Positions 17,388-26,319 of a stretch of DNA of 64,000 nucleotides are shown here, piece after piece (the first letter of the stretch is position 1; each line of letters starts with the position of its first letter). The stretch is from Pantoea sp. WMus005. Lineage in GTDB: Bacteria > Pseudomonadota > Gammaproteobacteria > Enterobacterales > Enterobacteriaceae. Position numbers and translations under genes: made by a program. The notes below the pieces were generated by a model that saw nothing but the letters and a program-made list of their open reading frames with translations, searched no databases and had not been told where the DNA came from. The stretch is taken from the NCBI RefSeq assembly GCF_013415305.1, contig NZ_JACBXU010000003.1:62001-126000 (forward strand), read 5' to 3'.

Positions 17388-19025
17388 TTAACGCTGTTTT
17401 AATGCCGCAAAGACTCTGGCAACCGCAACGGCACCTGGATCGGGCACGCCGTTGAGGTTGGCGCTATTAAGATAAGATGATCGTCCTGCCTTTGCTTTCC
17501 CCATGCTGGCGGTCGCGTCACTGCCCTGTTGCGCCGCATCAGCTGCATCAGCAAGCGGTTTACCCGCCACCAGCGCCTCGATTGCGGGTTGCAGCGCATC
17601 AATCAGCGTACGATCGCCGGGCTGTGCCCCGCCATACTGCTTCATCTTTTCCAGACCCTGCTGCAGGGCTTCGGGAAGCGCCCCACCTTCTGACAGTTGC
17701 TGCGCGGCAGCGGTGAAAAAGATCGCCATCAGCACGCCGCTGGAGCCGCCCATCACTGTCGCAAGTCGCTCACCCGTCACCGCGAGCAGATCGGGCAAAA
17801 CATTCAACGGTAGCTTTTTGTCTGCACATTCACGCTGGATCTGGCGCGCGCCAGCAGCAAAGGTTGAGCCGGTATCGCCATCACCGACCTGGGCATCCAG
17901 TTTGTTCAGCTCGCTTTCGCTGGCGATTAGCGTTTCACAAATGCGGTTTACAATCGCCGCGACTGTCGGGTTATCGGAAGGTTCCTGCGGATGCGCTGTT
18001 GCCTCTTTTGTCGCATCAACTGGCTGCAACGGCGTTATCTTAACCGCCGGAACCCAGCCGCTAACCTCAACCGGCGCGCAGATCGCCTCTTCAAACTGCG
18101 GCGTGAGTGTCATGCAGGTGACGGAAAAGCCTTTCATATCAAGCGCGGTCATCAGCGGAGCGGGGCCGATCAGATAATCGCTGCCGCGGCTGAGTGGCGA
18201 CTCAATCAGGTCCTGTGTAACCAGACTCATCTCCAGCGCGGACATACCGCCAAGATTATTCACCAGCAGCGCGCGTGGCTGGTCGTTGCCCGGCATCACC
18301 TTCTCCAGCAGATGCTGCACAATTTGCTGACTGTTCTGGGTTTGCATCACGTCAACACCCGGCTCACCGTGGATCCCCAGTCCCATTTCAACGCTGCCGT
18401 CAGGGATACGCTGGCCGGTCTGTTCATCCGGCAGATGGCAGCTTGAGAGTGCAACGCCCATCGTTGCGACTGCACGACTGGCGGCCTCTGCCGCCCCGGT
18501 CACCGTCGAAAGATCATCACCGCGCTCAGCGACGAAACCCGCCACCTTATGCACCAGCAACGTGCCTGCTACGCCGCGTGGCTGGGGATTATCGGGCAAC
18601 GCAACATCGTCACCGACAATCACCATATTGACGCTGAATCCCGCTTTTCGGGCCTTTTCAGCCGCCAGCCCAAAGTTGAGGCGATCACCGGTGTAGTTTT
18701 TCACAATCAGCAGACATCCCGCCTCACCGGTAATGTTGATGATAGCGTTATAAACCGCGTCAACACTGGGAGAGGCAAACACATCCCCACAGACTGCTGC
18801 CGTCAGCATCCCTTTGCCAATGAAGCCGACATGCGCCGGTTCATGGCCGGATCCCCCACCGGAAATGAGCGCGACCTGCTGTTTTTTCCAGTCCTTGCGC
18901 ATCACGATGCGAATGTGTGGATCGACCTTCAGCCGTACCAGATTGCGCCACGGACTGGCATAAATCATGCCATCCAGCGCGCTGTTGACGAGATCATCCT
19001 TTTTATTCATTACGAATCGGGTCAT
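17388..19025 (-). CDS. ATP-dependent dihydroxyacetone kinase (fused DhaK-DhaL)
   Basis: Glycerone kinase of 545 residues that phosphorylates dihydroxyacetone to DHAP. DhaK domain: ISGGGSGHEPAHVGFIGKGML, and the substrate-binding His in GLGIHGEPGVD. DhaL domain (about 350-545): NKLDAQVGDGDTGSTFAAGAR with the Mg-binding aspartates, GGSSGVLMAIFF and GDRTLIDAL. Layout and length match Citrobacter-type single-chain kinases (about 552). The start at 19025 follows AGGAATGAAGAC. It faces the FucO-type dehydrogenase, suggesting joint use in C3 polyol metabolism. Confidence 0.93.
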   Translation of the reverse strand: MTRFVMNKKDDLVNSALDGMIYASPWRNLVRLKVDPHIRIVMRKDWKKQQVALISGGGSGHEPAHVGFIGKGMLTAAVCGDVFASPSVDAVYNAIINITGEAGCLLIVKNYTGDRLNFGLAAEKARKAGFSVNMVIVGDDVALPDNPQPRGVAGTLLVHKVAGFVAERGDDLSTVTGAAEAASRAVATMGVALSSCHLPDEQTGQRIPDGSVEMGLGIHGEPGVDVMQTQNSQQIVQHLLEKVMPGNDQPRALLVNNLGGMSALEMSLVTQDLIESPLSRGSDYLIGPAPLMTALDMKGFSVTCMTLTPQFEEAICAPVEVSGWVPAVKITPLQPVDATKEATAHPQEPSDNPTVAAIVNRICETLIASESELNKLDAQVGDGDTGSTFAAGARQIQRECADKKLPLNVLPDLLAVTGERLATVMGGSSGVLMAIFFTAAAQQLSEGGALPEALQQGLEKMKQYGGAQPGDRTLIDALQPAIEALVAGKPLADAADAAQQGSDATASMGKAKAGRSSYLNSANLNGVPDPGAVAVARVFAALKQR

Positions 19026-19177
19026 GTCTTCATTCCTCATGGGCGTGCGGGGTTGCTGGTGAATCAGTGTTACATACCTCGGCTGATAGTGAGAAACCCC
19101 CGAAAGGGCGATGCGTCTGATGTGAGACATCACGCACAAAAGTGGCTGACCCAGGCACACTATTTTTTACTAATTGA

Positions 19178-19191
19178 TTGATTTATATCAA
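19178..19191. promoter_or_regulatory. FNR box between dhaKL and fucO-type genes
   Basis: TTGATTTATATCAA is a perfect match to the FNR consensus TTGAT-N4-ATCAA. It lies about 90 bp before the dehydrogenase start and 150 bp before the kinase start, so it could serve either or both. Oxygen-responsive control is inferred from the consensus. Confidence 0.65.
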
Positions 19192-19282
19192 CTGTCTTTA
19201 CCCGGAACTGAGAGGTTCTGCTCAGAAGCAGAACCGGGAATCACGCATGGTAAAAATTCATTTGTTAACAGAGGATGTTTTA

Positions 19283-20431
19283 ATGACCCAACGTATGATT
19301 CTCAACGAAACCGCCTGGTTTGGCGCAGGTGCTTTACGTCATTTACCGGAAGAAGTCGCGCGTCGTGGGATGCGAAAAGCGCTGATCGTCACTGACAAAG
19401 CGTTGGTCGCTGCGGGTGCGCTGAAGAAGGTGACCGATCTGCTGGATAAGCACCAGCTTGAGTGGTCGGTTTATGATGAAGTGGTGCCCAATCCCACCAT
19501 CCGGGTTGTGCAACAGGGCGTTGCGGTGTTCAGAGACTCAGGTGCCGACTACCTGATCGCGATTGGCGGTGGTTCACCCCAGGATACCAGCAAGGCAATC
19601 GGCATTATTATTAATAATCCTGAATTTGAAGACGTGCGCAGTCTGGAAGGCGTCACGCCTACCCGCCATCCGTGTGTGCCTATCATCGCAATCCCGACCA
19701 CCGCAGGCACGGCCGCAGAAGTGACGATTAATTACGTCATTACCGATGAAGAGAATCGTCGTAAGTTTGTCTGTGTCGATCCGCATGACATTCCGAAAGT
19801 AGCGATTATTGATGCGGAAATGATGGCGAGTATGCCCGCTTCGCTGAAAGCCGCGACCGGCATAGATGCGTTAACCCATGCGATTGAGGGCTACATCACG
19901 CGCGGTGCATGGACGCTGACCGACATGCTGCACCTCAAAGCCATTGAAATTATCAGCCAGTCGCTGCGCGAATCGGTGGCGGGTAACATTATGGCGGTTG
20001 AGCAGATGGCGCTGGGACAGTATGTCGCCGGAATGGGCTTCTCCAATGTCGGTCTCGGTCTGGTGCATGGCATGGCACATCCGCTGGGTGCCTTTTATAA
20101 CGTGCCGCACGGTGTAGCGAACGCTATTCTGCTGCCACAGGTGATGGCATGGAATGCCGCCAGTACGGGCGAAAAATATCGCGATATCGCCCGCGCAATG
20201 GGGGTGAAACAGGTCGCGTCCATGTCGCTGGATCAGGCGCGGGAAGCGGCGGTGGCCGCGGTTCGTCAGCTCTGTCGCGATGTGGGTATTCCGCGCTCTC
20301 TGCGTGAAGTGGGCTTACAGGAGGCGGATATCCCTGCACTGGCCCAGGCGGCGCTGGATGATGTCTGCACCGGCGGCAACCCACGGACGCCTGACCTGGA
20401 AGAGGTGATGGCGCTGTACCGCCAGAGTTAA
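19283..20431 (+). CDS. fucO: Iron-containing alcohol dehydrogenase, lactaldehyde reductase type
   Basis: NAD-dependent group III dehydrogenase of 382 residues, the FucO length. Nucleotide site: GGGSPQDTSKAIGI; Fe(II) ligands: Asp and His in GIDALTHAIEGY and two His in LVHGMAHPLGAFYNVPHG. FucO interconverts L-lactaldehyde and 1,2-propanediol; relatives use glycerol or 1,3-propanediol, so specificity is likely but not sure. The start at 19283 (MTQRMILNE) has AGAGGA upstream and gives the family N-terminus; the longer frame from 19178 runs through the FNR box and is rejected. Confidence 0.88.
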   Translation: MTQRMILNETAWFGAGALRHLPEEVARRGMRKALIVTDKALVAAGALKKVTDLLDKHQLEWSVYDEVVPNPTIRVVQQGVAVFRDSGADYLIAIGGGSPQDTSKAIGIIINNPEFEDVRSLEGVTPTRHPCVPIIAIPTTAGTAAEVTINYVITDEENRRKFVCVDPHDIPKVAIIDAEMMASMPASLKAATGIDALTHAIEGYITRGAWTLTDMLHLKAIEIISQSLRESVAGNIMAVEQMALGQYVAGMGFSNVGLGLVHGMAHPLGAFYNVPHGVANAILLPQVMAWNAASTGEKYRDIARAMGVKQVASMSLDQAREAAVAAVRQLCRDVGIPRSLREVGLQEADIPALAQAALDDVCTGGNPRTPDLEEVMALYRQS

Positions 20432-20461
20432 GTCACGCCCTTCTTTGCGCTGTCATATCTT

Positions 20462-20485
20462 GCCCGCGGCTTGCGGGCTTTTTTA
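20462..20485 (+). terminator. Rho-independent terminator after the FucO-type gene
   Basis: GCCCGC-GGCTT-GCGGGC stem-loop followed by six T residues. The 308-bp gap from 20432 to 20739 holds otherwise only the likely promoter of the OrtT-type gene. Confidence 0.85.
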
Positions 20486-20739
20486 CGTCCTGCGAAAGAT
20501 TAACCCCGGAGTATTCGCCATCGGGTGTTACGAGGCACGCGCGTTAGCAGCAAAGGTTTCAGCGGCTTTTTGCGGTCTGGTTTCAGCCTGAAATCGCCCG
20601 CAGTAATAATGCCGTACAGAGAACATACAGGAACTTAACCCATGATTTCTTTAGATGCTAAACCCTTCCCCTCTTGATCTGGATCACAAAAATCCGCATC
20701 ATGCGCAGCGAAAGCCTTCATGACGCTGCGGAGATCACG

Positions 20740-20913
20740 ATGACACTGTACCAGGGTATGCTCATTTTCTATGCCGTTGTTGCACTGGTCGCTACGCTGA
20801 TCACGTTCTTCATCGCCAAAGATAAGCTGAGTATCAAACTGCTGAGCGCCTTTTTAGTGGGTGCGACCTGGCCGATGAGTTTTCCTGTCGCGCTGATGTT
20901 TGCGCTGTTTTAG
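20740..20913 (+). CDS. OrtT/GhoT family small membrane toxin-like protein
   Basis: Protein of 57 residues starting MTLYQGMLIFYAVVALVATL, with two membrane segments and the family end SAFLVGATWPMSFPVALMFAL. This matches E. coli OrtT (57 residues), an orphan membrane toxin that lowers ATP and proton motive force under stress, and its relative GhoT. The ATG at 20740 has GGAG six bases upstream; the longer frame from 20674 is not needed. No antitoxin gene is adjacent, as with OrtT. Toxicity here is inferred. Confidence 0.85.
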   Translation: MTLYQGMLIFYAVVALVATLITFFIAKDKLSIKLLSAFLVGATWPMSFPVALMFALF

Positions 20914-21017
20914 TTGACAGACTCCCCTTAGCAGCCACACTCAGGTAAGACGTCTCTGACCTGTAAACCGCCGATCTCCGACGTGACCTTATTCATGACG
21001 GTTAATAAGGAGAGGCT

Positions 21018-21188
21018 ATGCGCGTTGTCAGTGTGATGATTCTGGTGTCTCTTCTCAGTGCCTGCAGTGCTCCGTGGCACGCTGAAAAACCGGTCCCTGC
21101 GGCCGAAACCCGTCAGCAGACCTGCCAGCCCGGAACCAATCCCAGCCAGAATGACTGCGGTCACTTCCCTGAACCTGCATTCCACTGA
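21018..21188 (+). CDS. Small putative lipoprotein
   Basis: A 56-residue frame starts MRVVSVMILVSLLSACSAPW: a short signal with lipobox LSAC, cleaved before Cys-16. The mature part is about 41 residues, Pro/Gln-rich, with two further cysteines. AGGAGAGGCT before the ATG is a strong ribosome site. It resembles the many entericidin-size lipoproteins, but no family is recognised. Confidence 0.6.
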   Translation: MRVVSVMILVSLLSACSAPWHAEKPVPAAETRQQTCQPGTNPSQNDCGHFPEPAFH

Positions 21189-21362
21189 TGGATATAATGG
21201 CCAACAGTGCTGCGAGATCGCATTTGCGCTATTTCATCGCATAACAAGGCTTTACACTCCGCTGACCGGTCAGTAAAGTAGCGCCCAGACATCAATTCTG
21301 ATGCGTAAGCGTTAACGTCAAGCAACGCCCCCGCAGTACTGCTGCCTGTGATGATTCCTGCC

Positions 21363-22562
21363 ATGAAGCCTGTACGACACCCTGCTAAACCGCTCGCTGC
21401 GTTTTCCAGCGCCACATTTTTTTTGTTCGTCCTGCTGCTCACTGCGGCAAATCTCCGTGCACCGATTACCGTCGCGGGTCCGGTACTTCAGGATATCCGC
21501 GAGACCTTTGGACTCAGCGCCGGTGAAGCGGGCCTGTTTAATTTTATTCCCCTGATGCTGTTTGCTCTGCTCGCCCCACCCGCCGCCTGGCTGGGAAATC
21601 ACCTTGGGCTGGAGCGCAGTCTATGGGGCGCGCTGTGCCTGATCACGGCCGGTTCCCTGTTGCGCTGGCACCCCGCTGAAGCCGCGTTGTGGGGCGGAAC
21701 ACTGCTGCTTAGCGCAGGCATTGCCGCCGCCAACGTGCTGCTACCGCCACTGATTAAACGCGATTTTACCGCCCATACCGCCAAATATATTGGCCTGTAT
21801 GCCGCCACCATGTCGATTACCGCCAGTATGGCTTCCGGCATTGCTGTGCCGCTGAGCCAACTATCCACAGCGGGCTGGCGACTCTCGCTGGTCGTGTGGG
21901 CGCTGCCAGGGCTGATTGCGCTGCTCGCCTGGCTGCCGCTGTTACGTCAGCGGCAATCAACCTTAGCGCCAACCGGCGCGCCCGTTGCACATCGTCATCC
22001 GTGGCGATCGGCTGGCGGCTGGCAAATCGCGTTTTTTATGGCGCTGCAATCGCTGGCGTTTTATACCCTGATCGACTGGTTTACCGTATTTGCGCAGGAT
22101 AATGGTTTCAGTCAGGCCAGCGCAGGCTGGTTGCTGTTCTGGTATCAGGCGATAGCAATTGTCGCTAACCTGGGCTGTATGGTGGCGCTGAAGCGGGTCA
22201 AAGATGCCCGGCTTACTGCATTCATCGCTTCATCAGGTATTTTCCTCGGCATGCTGGGTTTGCTGCTTAATCCGCAGTGGGCTGCCGTGTGGCTGACACT
22301 GGCCGGACTGGGCGCAGGGGCATCGCTGGTGCTCTGTCTCTCGCTGTTTAATCTGCGCGCCACCAATCATCGCCAGGCCTCGCAGCTGTCGGGCATGGCG
22401 CAGTGTGTGGGTTATGCACTGGCGGCGCTCGGGCCACTGTTCTTTGGCATACTGCATGAGCTGAGCGGTAACTGGACGCTGCCCTTTAGCGTGCTGACAC
22501 TACTGAGCCTGAGCCAGATGCTGCTGTCTCCGCTGGCTGCGCAGTCAAAACCTATCAGCTAA
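21363..22562 (+). CDS. CynX/NimT family MFS transporter
   Basis: Inner-membrane transporter of about 399 residues with 12 predicted segments. NimT/YeaN-like landmarks: ANLRAPITVAGPVLQDIRETFGLS near the start, GNHLGLERSLWGALCLITAG, and LSAGIAAANVLLPPLIKRDF. Members export 2-nitroimidazole or handle cyanate-type solutes; the substrate here is unknown. The start is uncertain: ATG 21363 (MKPVRHPAK) is preferred, GTG 21348 and ATG 21351 are possible. The glutaminase gene follows in 77 bp. Confidence 0.85.
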   Translation: MKPVRHPAKPLAAFSSATFFLFVLLLTAANLRAPITVAGPVLQDIRETFGLSAGEAGLFNFIPLMLFALLAPPAAWLGNHLGLERSLWGALCLITAGSLLRWHPAEAALWGGTLLLSAGIAAANVLLPPLIKRDFTAHTAKYIGLYAATMSITASMASGIAVPLSQLSTAGWRLSLVVWALPGLIALLAWLPLLRQRQSTLAPTGAPVAHRHPWRSAGGWQIAFFMALQSLAFYTLIDWFTVFAQDNGFSQASAGWLLFWYQAIAIVANLGCMVALKRVKDARLTAFIASSGIFLGMLGLLLNPQWAAVWLTLAGLGAGASLVLCLSLFNLRATNHRQASQLSGMAQCVGYALAALGPLFFGILHELSGNWTLPFSVLTLLSLSQMLLSPLAAQSKPIS

Positions 22563-22639
22563 AAATGCGGCTTAGCCGTTAACAATTAACGCCTTGCTGA
22601 TCGCGAATGCGGTCAGCGAAAATCGATGGGAGAAGGTGC

Positions 22640-23560
22640 GTGTCTGAACTGAATAATGCTCTGCTGCAGGAAATCCTGGATCAGGTGCGCCCGCTGGTCC
22701 GTCAGGGAAAAGTGGCTAACTACATTCCTGCGCTGGCGGATGTGGCTGCTGACAATCTGGCGATCGCGGTTTGTCTGCGTGACGGCACACTCTTTCAGGC
22801 AGGTGATGCTGAGACGCGCTTTTCGATTCAGTCGATCTCCAAAGCGCTGTCACTGACTGTGGCGCTGACCCGCTATGAGGACAGTGAAATCTGGCAGCGT
22901 GTCGGTAAAGAGCCGTCAGGCCAGCCCTTTAATTCGCTGGTGCAACTGGAGCTGGAACAGGGAAAGCCGCGCAACCCGTTTATTAATGCCGGTGCGCTGG
23001 TGATCTGCGATCTGCTTGAGACCCGACTGACCGCCCCGCGTCAGCGAATGCTGGAAATTGTGCGCCAGCTTAGCCAGCAGCCCGATATCAACTATGATCG
23101 CCACGTTGCCCGCTCTGAATTTGAACATTCTGCCCGCAATGCCGCCATCGCCTGGTTGATGAAGTCGTTTGGCAATTTCGATAACGATGTCACCAGCGTG
23201 ATGCAGACCTATTTCCATTATTGTTCGCTGTCGATGAACTGCGTTGAGCTGGCTCGCACATTTATCTATCTGGCAAATCAGGGCAAAACGCTGGATGGCA
23301 GCCAGATGATTACACCGCGCCAGGCGCGGCAGATCAACGCGCTGATGATTACCAGCGGGATGTATGATGGCGCAGGCGAATTCGCATGGCGGGTCGGGAT
23401 GCCGGCTAAGTCAGGTGTAGGAGGCGGGATTATCGCTATTATTCCAGGCGAGATGAGTATTGCCGTCTGGTCGCCTGGGCTGGACAGCGCCGGTAATTCA
23501 CTGGCCGGGACCGCTGTGCTGGAGTTACTGACCGACAAGCTGGGCCGTTCGATATTTTGA
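22640..23560 (+). CDS. glsB: Glutaminase (GlsA/GlsB family)
   Basis: Hydrolyses L-glutamine to glutamate and ammonia. The 306-residue protein has the serine-dependent beta-lactamase-like fold with the SxxK motif in [12 protein letters not shown], plus [35 protein letters not shown] and [12 protein letters not shown]. It is very close in pattern to E. coli YneH/GlsB (308). The GTG at 22640 follows GGGAGAAGG and is favoured over the ATG eleven codons upstream. Glutaminase 2 does not need acid induction in E. coli. Confidence 0.92.
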   Translation: MSELNNALLQEILDQVRPLVRQGKVANYIPALADVAADNLAIAVCLRDGTLFQAGDAETRFSIQSISKALSLTVALTRYEDSEIWQRVGKEPSGQPFNSLVQLELEQGKPRNPFINAGALVICDLLETRLTAPRQRMLEIVRQLSQQPDINYDRHVARSEFEHSARNAAIAWLMKSFGNFDNDVTSVMQTYFHYCSLSMNCVELARTFIYLANQGKTLDGSQMITPRQARQINALMITSGMYDGAGEFAWRVGMPAKSGVGGGIIAIIPGEMSIAVWSPGLDSAGNSLAGTAVLELLTDKLGRSIF

Positions 23561-23749
23561 CTTTGTTGAGGGCGGGAGTGACAGGCTCGCCATGATGAAA
23601 TGCAATGGAGTCCCATTATTCCTGCAAGCTGATTTGAATTATCCTTATGGGGCTTCGTTTGGGAAATGGAAAATATTGTACGTTAAGGCTAAAAATTGAC
23701 CATTAAACCCAAAGGATCTTAAGAAGGTCCTTCGGGGGTAATTGGTGGG

Positions 23750-24394
23750 TTACCAGTTTCCGTAAGGGTAGTTTTTCCCTTTGATGAAATCTTTTATATC
23801 TTTGTCATATCCATAAGAAAAATCGCTCTTGGTTACCCCTTTGCAAATATCCAGTTTATCTCCAGACACTGTTTTCATAACTGATGGCGTTACGCGATAA
23901 CTAATTTCCCCCCGAGCTACCCCGCTTAACCAGACAGCAACCTTCCCCTCAGGAGCCAACCCAATTTGCACAGTATTATGTGAATCATGTTCCCCATAAG
24001 GATTCTGCATTTTTTCCACAACGCTCTCAGGAAGAGTCAAGTGGGTTTCATACACCTTTTTGTCTATCACCGAGTCCCAACAAAAAAGAATATGCTTTGG
24101 GGCGTTATCAACGTGATTCCAGTGCCCATTGAGGGCGCGAGTACTATCATTCCATTCACCAATCACGCCATTCAGAGCCTTCGTGCTATCGAGAGTATTA
24201 AACCTATAAATCGTTCCGTCAGTCCCCTGGACAACGGCGAACGTTACCACCGCGGGCAGTGCTTTTGGCGTGAAAAAGTTAAATTTCCACTCAGTCGGAA
24301 TATCATTTTTGACTGAGGTATTGGGCTGGTCAGTTCCGTGGCAGGCCGTCAGCACAAGCACCAGGATCAGACCGGCCAGACGAATTATTTCCAT
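23750..24394 (-). CDS. DUF2931 lipoprotein, probable immunity protein for the Tle1-type effector
   Basis: Lipoprotein of 214 residues: signal RLAGLILVLVLTACHG with lipobox LTAC. The DUF2931 pattern includes the family-like end DFIKGKNYPYGNW. DUF2931 genes recur directly behind DUF2235 (Tle1) phospholipase effectors, where periplasmic lipoproteins neutralise the toxin. The ATG overlaps the last codons of the effector's C-terminal frame by 10 bp, which implies translational coupling as in effector-immunity pairs. The role is inferred. Confidence 0.75.
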   Translation of the reverse strand: MEIIRLAGLILVLVLTACHGTDQPNTSVKNDIPTEWKFNFFTPKALPAVVTFAVVQGTDGTIYRFNTLDSTKALNGVIGEWNDSTRALNGHWNHVDNAPKHILFCWDSVIDKKVYETHLTLPESVVEKMQNPYGEHDSHNTVQIGLAPEGKVAVWLSGVARGEISYRVTPSVMKTVSGDKLDICKGVTKSDFSYGYDKDIKDFIKGKNYPYGNW

Positions 24395-24665
24395 ATTTTA
24401 TTCCCGTCCATATCGTAGACCGTCCGCTGCCAGCGCTCGTCCGGCCGGTTGGTGAACGTCACCAGCTTCGCCGGTTTGACCGCTCCGCTGATCATCCCCT
24501 GACCGTCCCGCACCACGCTGTTCCAGTTGGCTGAGCAGTGAATATATTTTTCGGCCAGCATCAGGATTTCTGATGTAGTGAAGCCGGGTGCAGACTTACC
24601 ACTTCTTATGGCACGGCCCATCACTATCGCTTTTTCACACAAACTATTGAGTTCTCGTCGAAGTT
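24385..24665 (-). pseudogene. Out-of-frame C-terminal segment of the Tle1-type effector
   Basis: After the effector stop at 24666, the next frame runs without a stop from KCRIKLRRELNSLCEKA through AEKYIHCSANWNSV to TVYDMDGNKIWK. The KYIH.SANWN motif is the conserved end of DUF2235 proteins, so this is the effector tail shifted by one base near 24664-24672 (GAATAAAAC). It has no usual start codon or ribosome site of its own. Either a real mutation or a sequencing error separates it from the main frame. Confidence 0.7.
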
Positions 24666-26264
24666 TTATTCTGCATTTGTATCTCGAATAGGATCAAATA
24701 CCGCTCCCGCATCCTGCGCCGCATCGAGCATCACCCGCAGCACTACCTTCGACCAGTCATTACGCGTGGGGCGGTCAATCACCAGCGCGGCACCGCTGCG
24801 CTTTTGCTGCGTGCCGTAGCGGTCAGTGGCCAGCCTGTCGTCATACCAGGTGTCCGCATCTACCACCACCGCATTCAGCAGCGGTGATATCGCCGGATAA
24901 CTATCCATCGCTTTAAGCTGCGTGCGGATCTGCCGGTAAATTCGCGTTTCCGTATCCGGGGTGGAAAGCGGCACCGTTTCAAACTCCGGCCGGGTCAGGA
25001 AACAGGCTTCGTGCTCGTCAGGGTTGTAGCCGCCGCCAATGTCGGAATGAACACCGGGCAGGGCCAGCTCCGGCCACGCCGCCTTCACGATGTTCAGCGC
25101 GAAGTTAAACCTGCACTCGTGCTGCGCGGTGATATGAAAAACCTTCTCCGCAACGCCAGGGTGCAGCACCAGATTAACCTCGCCGGTGTCCGCGCTGTGC
25201 GGATTGAGGCCGTTAACCGGCGTTCCGATAGCTGCCACGGTGTCAAATATCCCCAGAAAGCGGGTTTTACCTCCGGGCGTACCGGAAAATTCATTGCCAG
25301 CCAGTCCGGCTTTAATCGCCGCAATAATCGCGCTGTCCTGACTGAATACCCGGTTGGCAAAATGTCGCGCCGCAGCCGCTCCCCGGCTGAAGCCGAAAAT
25401 ATCAAACTGCAATTCCCTGACGAGTTCCACATCAGTTTCGGATGGCCTGGCTAAATAGTCTTTGATAGCAGTAGCCAGTGCCGCAACAGCCTTGTCCGTT
25501 TTTCTCACCACACCGGTGTCGCCCCGTCCGGTGCCCATTCCGTAAGTGCTGTCACCTTCTCCACGTTCTGTGCCGATCCCCTCGATATAAACAGCCTGCT
25601 GCCCTTGCGTTCCGTCATCGGGAAAATCGGTGGTATACAGCATATTGAGCCAGTGCACGTTGGTGTAATAACCGAGATAACTGCCAGCAGCAGTGCTACT
25701 GTAACCCCGTTTCAGCCGGGTGCACTGAATTAAAGCAGACTGGGCATCGGCATCATTCAGCCCAAAATGTTCACCGGTGCAGGCCTTTTGACGGTCTGCA
25801 CTGTTATCCGCGTTGTTGCCGGTGCCGTCGAAGAACACTCCTATCGTCAGCGTAATTTCCCGTTTCTTTTTCTTCGCCGCCTGCGCGTACTGCTCAGGCT
25901 CAACGGACTGCTGCGCCTTTCTCTCAGCAGCCTGTGTCCGCTCTGCCGCAAGCCCGGCGTTGCAATCTCTCTCATAGGTGTGAGTCTCGACGGAAGGAAT
26001 AAACTTCGCCCGGCAGGGACAGGAGCTGTAGCTGTCGAGAGACCCCGCCCACACTTTCAGCACGCCGCCGACTTCATAGGTATCCCCCATGCCGCCACAG
26101 ACCTGGAAGCGCCCGGGATGCTTCCCGCAGGTCACCGGATCACCCTCCCTGACCCGCTGGCGCTCAATGCCGCCGATTTCATAAGTATCATCCTCCGCCC
26201 CCGACAGAATGCGCCCGCCGCAGGTGGTTCTGTCCAGGTGATACAAAAAGAATCCCGTTGCCAT
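24666..26264 (-). CDS. PAAR-domain Tle1 (DUF2235) phospholipase, T6SS effector, frameshifted at the end
   Basis: Specialised effector of 532 residues. The N-terminus (about 1-100) is a PAAR-like domain: TTCGGRILSGAEDDTYEIGGIERQR, GDPVTCGKHPGRFQVCGGM. The DUF2235 hydrolase follows: ITLTIGVFFDGTGNNADN, nucleophile elbow DIFGFSRGAAAARHFANRV, acid GIFDTVAAIG, and PGVHSDIGGGYNP with the likely catalytic His. Tle1 enzymes cleave phospholipids in target cells; PAAR caps the VgrG spike. The protein stops 93 codons early relative to the shifted tail. No VgrG or T6SS core genes are in the window. Confidence 0.85.
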   Translation of the reverse strand: MATGFFLYHLDRTTCGGRILSGAEDDTYEIGGIERQRVREGDPVTCGKHPGRFQVCGGMGDTYEVGGVLKVWAGSLDSYSSCPCRAKFIPSVETHTYERDCNAGLAAERTQAAERKAQQSVEPEQYAQAAKKKKREITLTIGVFFDGTGNNADNSADRQKACTGEHFGLNDADAQSALIQCTRLKRGYSSTAAGSYLGYYTNVHWLNMLYTTDFPDDGTQGQQAVYIEGIGTERGEGDSTYGMGTGRGDTGVVRKTDKAVAALATAIKDYLARPSETDVELVRELQFDIFGFSRGAAAARHFANRVFSQDSAIIAAIKAGLAGNEFSGTPGGKTRFLGIFDTVAAIGTPVNGLNPHSADTGEVNLVLHPGVAEKVFHITAQHECRFNFALNIVKAAWPELALPGVHSDIGGGYNPDEHEACFLTRPEFETVPLSTPDTETRIYRQIRTQLKAMDSYPAISPLLNAVVVDADTWYDDRLATDRYGTQQKRSGAALVIDRPTRNDWSKVVLRVMLDAAQDAGAVFDPIRDTNAE

Positions 26265-26319
26265 AATCCCTCATGAACAAAGTGGTTATAAAATCAGCAC
26301 ATCATACCTTACTCATGAC

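Noticed and set aside
23593..23700. A short plus frame reading MMKCNGVPLFLQADLNYPYGASFGKW, faintly like the end of the DUF2931 protein (KNYPYGNW).
   Set aside because: It is on the strand opposite to the immunity gene, has no good ribosome site, and the similarity is only about five residues.
25185..25204. An 18-bp identity (CCGGTGTCCGCGCTGTGC) shared by the effector gene and the intergenic DNA near 58540.
   Set aside because: No flanking similarity and GC-rich common codons; too short to claim duplication.
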